Assembly (NCBI GenBank): GCA_964494985.1
Contig: CAZBUB010000037.1
Coordinates: forward strand, 1-24,211
DNA from: CAZBUB01 sp964494985
GTDB lineage: Bacteria; Desulfobacterota; Desulfovibrionia; Desulfovibrionales; Desulfothermaceae
Length of the DNA: 24,211 bases
Direction of reading: 5' to 3'
Shown: positions 23,415 through 24,211 of the stretch, piece after piece
Position numbering within the stretch: the first letter of the stretch is position 1
How the letters are laid out: each line of letters opens with the position of its first letter
The notes under the pieces: generated by a model
What the model saw: only the letters and a program-made list of their open reading frames with translations
Told to the model about the DNA's origin: nothing
Database searches by the model: none
Made by a program: the position numbers and the translations under genes

Positions 23415-24211
23415 ATGGAGACTTTAATATTGGCGGTGGTGGTTGCGGTCGGGGTCTCTGCCTTCTGCTCCCTGGCCGAGGCAGTGCTCTATTCTGTGCC
23501 CTGGAGCCATATCGAAACCCTGCGCAAGCAGGGCAAGGCCACAGGTCAGCTTTTGTATAAGATGCGCAGCAGGGTTGACGAGCCCATTACTGCGATTTTG
23601 ACCCTGAATACAGTGGCCAATACCGCAGGCGCAGCAGTGGCAGGTGCAGCCGCAGCTGCAGTCTTCGGCGATGATTCCATGATTTGGTTTTCCTTGGTCT
23701 TTACCCTGACGATCCTGTTTTTTTCCGAGATCCTTCCTAAGACCTTGGGAGTGTTGCATAATCGCATTCTGTCGGTAATCCTGGCCAAGCCTTTGAATTT
23801 TTTAGTTCTGCTCCTGTGGCCGGTGATCTGGGTTATAGGTCTGGTGGTCAGGCTGCTTAGCAAGAACAAGATGGGTCCCCAGTCCACGGAGGAGGATCTG
23901 CGGGCCTTAGCTAGCCTGACCCGCAAGACCGGGGCTTTGAAGCGCTTTGAGGAGCTGTCCATACACAACATCCTCAATCTGGATACCAAGACTGTGGAGC
24001 AGGTGATGACTCCACGCACAGTGATTTTTTCTCTGCCAGCAGACAAAACTGTGGCCGAGGTCTGGGATTCCAAAAACATTTGGCCTCACAGCCGGGTGCC
24101 TGTCTACAAGGATGAGGACCAGGAAGATATTGTGGGTATTGTCTACAGAAGGGAGGTGCTGCAGGCCCTGGCCCAAGACCAGGACGACAAGAGGCTTAAA
24201 GATTTGATGAA
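23415..24211 (+). CDS. CNNM/CorC-type (DUF21-CBS) membrane protein, partial
   Basis: The frame starts at ATG 23415 (METLILAVVV) and leaves the window after about 265 codons. The first 140 residues form a DUF21/CNNM transmembrane domain (AVGVSAFCSLAEAVLYSVP, MIWFSLVFTLTILFFSEILPKTLG, LNFLVLLLWPVIWVIGLVV). A cytoplasmic part follows with TEEDLRALASL, the characteristic VEQVMTPRTVI and the start of a CBS pair (SRVPVYKDEDQEDIVGIVYRREVL). This class includes Mg/Co efflux-related proteins such as CorC/HlyC; CBS domains sense nucleotides. The Shine-Dalgarno is poor (GGTGG 8 nt upstream). Any C-terminal CorC/HlyC domain lies outside the window. Confidence 0.9.
   Translation, partial: METLILAVVVAVGVSAFCSLAEAVLYSVPWSHIETLRKQGKATGQLLYKMRSRVDEPITAILTLNTVANTAGAAVAGAAAAAVFGDDSMIWFSLVFTLTILFFSEILPKTLGVLHNRILSVILAKPLNFLVLLLWPVIWVIGLVVRLLSKNKMGPQSTEEDLRALASLTRKTGALKRFEELSIHNILNLDTKTVEQVMTPRTVIFSLPADKTVAEVWDSKNIWPHSRVPVYKDEDQEDIVGIVYRREVLQALAQDQDDKRLKDLM

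Overview
The window looks like chromosomal housekeeping DNA from a Gram-negative anaerobe, most likely a deltaproteobacterium (Desulfobacterota, perhaps Desulfovibrionales). This is inferred from protein character: an MsbA-type lipid A flippase and a GmhB heptose phosphatase (so lipopolysaccharide), sigma-32, several Fe-S radical SAM enzymes, a short GNAT-type ArgA-like protein, and Gln-rich proteins with heavy CAG/CTG codon use. It is draft sequence: exactly 100 Ns lie at 7525-7624. I found no tRNA, rRNA, CRISPR array, phage or intact IS element.

Layout. 68-3152 (minus): a cysteine-rich COG1964/Tes-like radical SAM enzyme and folC. 3153-3621: a repeat-bearing spacer. 3622-4938 (plus): a second, unassigned radical SAM protein, convergent with a PHP-domain protein (4955-5635, minus). 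5695-8528 (plus): pgm and a SEC-C-tagged methionine aminopeptidase, separated by the gap. 8571-14849 (minus): a seven-gene directon read as rpoH, HD-domain protein, TPR lipoprotein, LolB-like lipoprotein, coiled-coil protein, rpiB, glpX. 15011-18773 (plus): TlpA-like thioredoxin, ArgA-like acetyltransferase, hpt, zinc-ribbon/DUF3426 membrane protein, radA. 18848-23149 (minus): LysM protein, msbA, gmhB. 23415-24211 (plus): the start of a CNNM/CorC-type membrane protein that leaves the window.

How the genes fit together. Pgm, RpiB and GlpX handle sugar phosphates (glucose-1-P/glucose-6-P interconversion, pentose phosphate isomerisation, gluconeogenic FBPase). The rpoH directon joins the heat-shock sigma factor to two envelope lipoproteins and two carbon enzymes by overlaps and short gaps, so a shared transcript is plausible. 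MsbA, the LysM protein 14 bp after it, and nearby gmhB form an envelope/LPS neighbourhood. The 15.0-18.8 kb block mixes redox, arginine and purine-salvage functions with recombination repair.

The least explained content is intergenic. (1) An imperfect AT-rich repeat resembling GGTTATCGGTTAATGGTT recurs between genes and borders the assembly gap. (2) A core of 30 bp occurs three times (3358-3387 minus, 11276-11305 plus, 22332-22361 plus), each inside a short ATG-initiated reading frame encoding FTIS(C/Y)A(R/W)IS. (3) A 95-bp stretch with terminal inverted repeats lies upstream of msbA. Apart from these I see no convincing new multi-gene system. Many gene starts given here differ from the longest reading frame because of visible Shine-Dalgarno sequences or family start positions.
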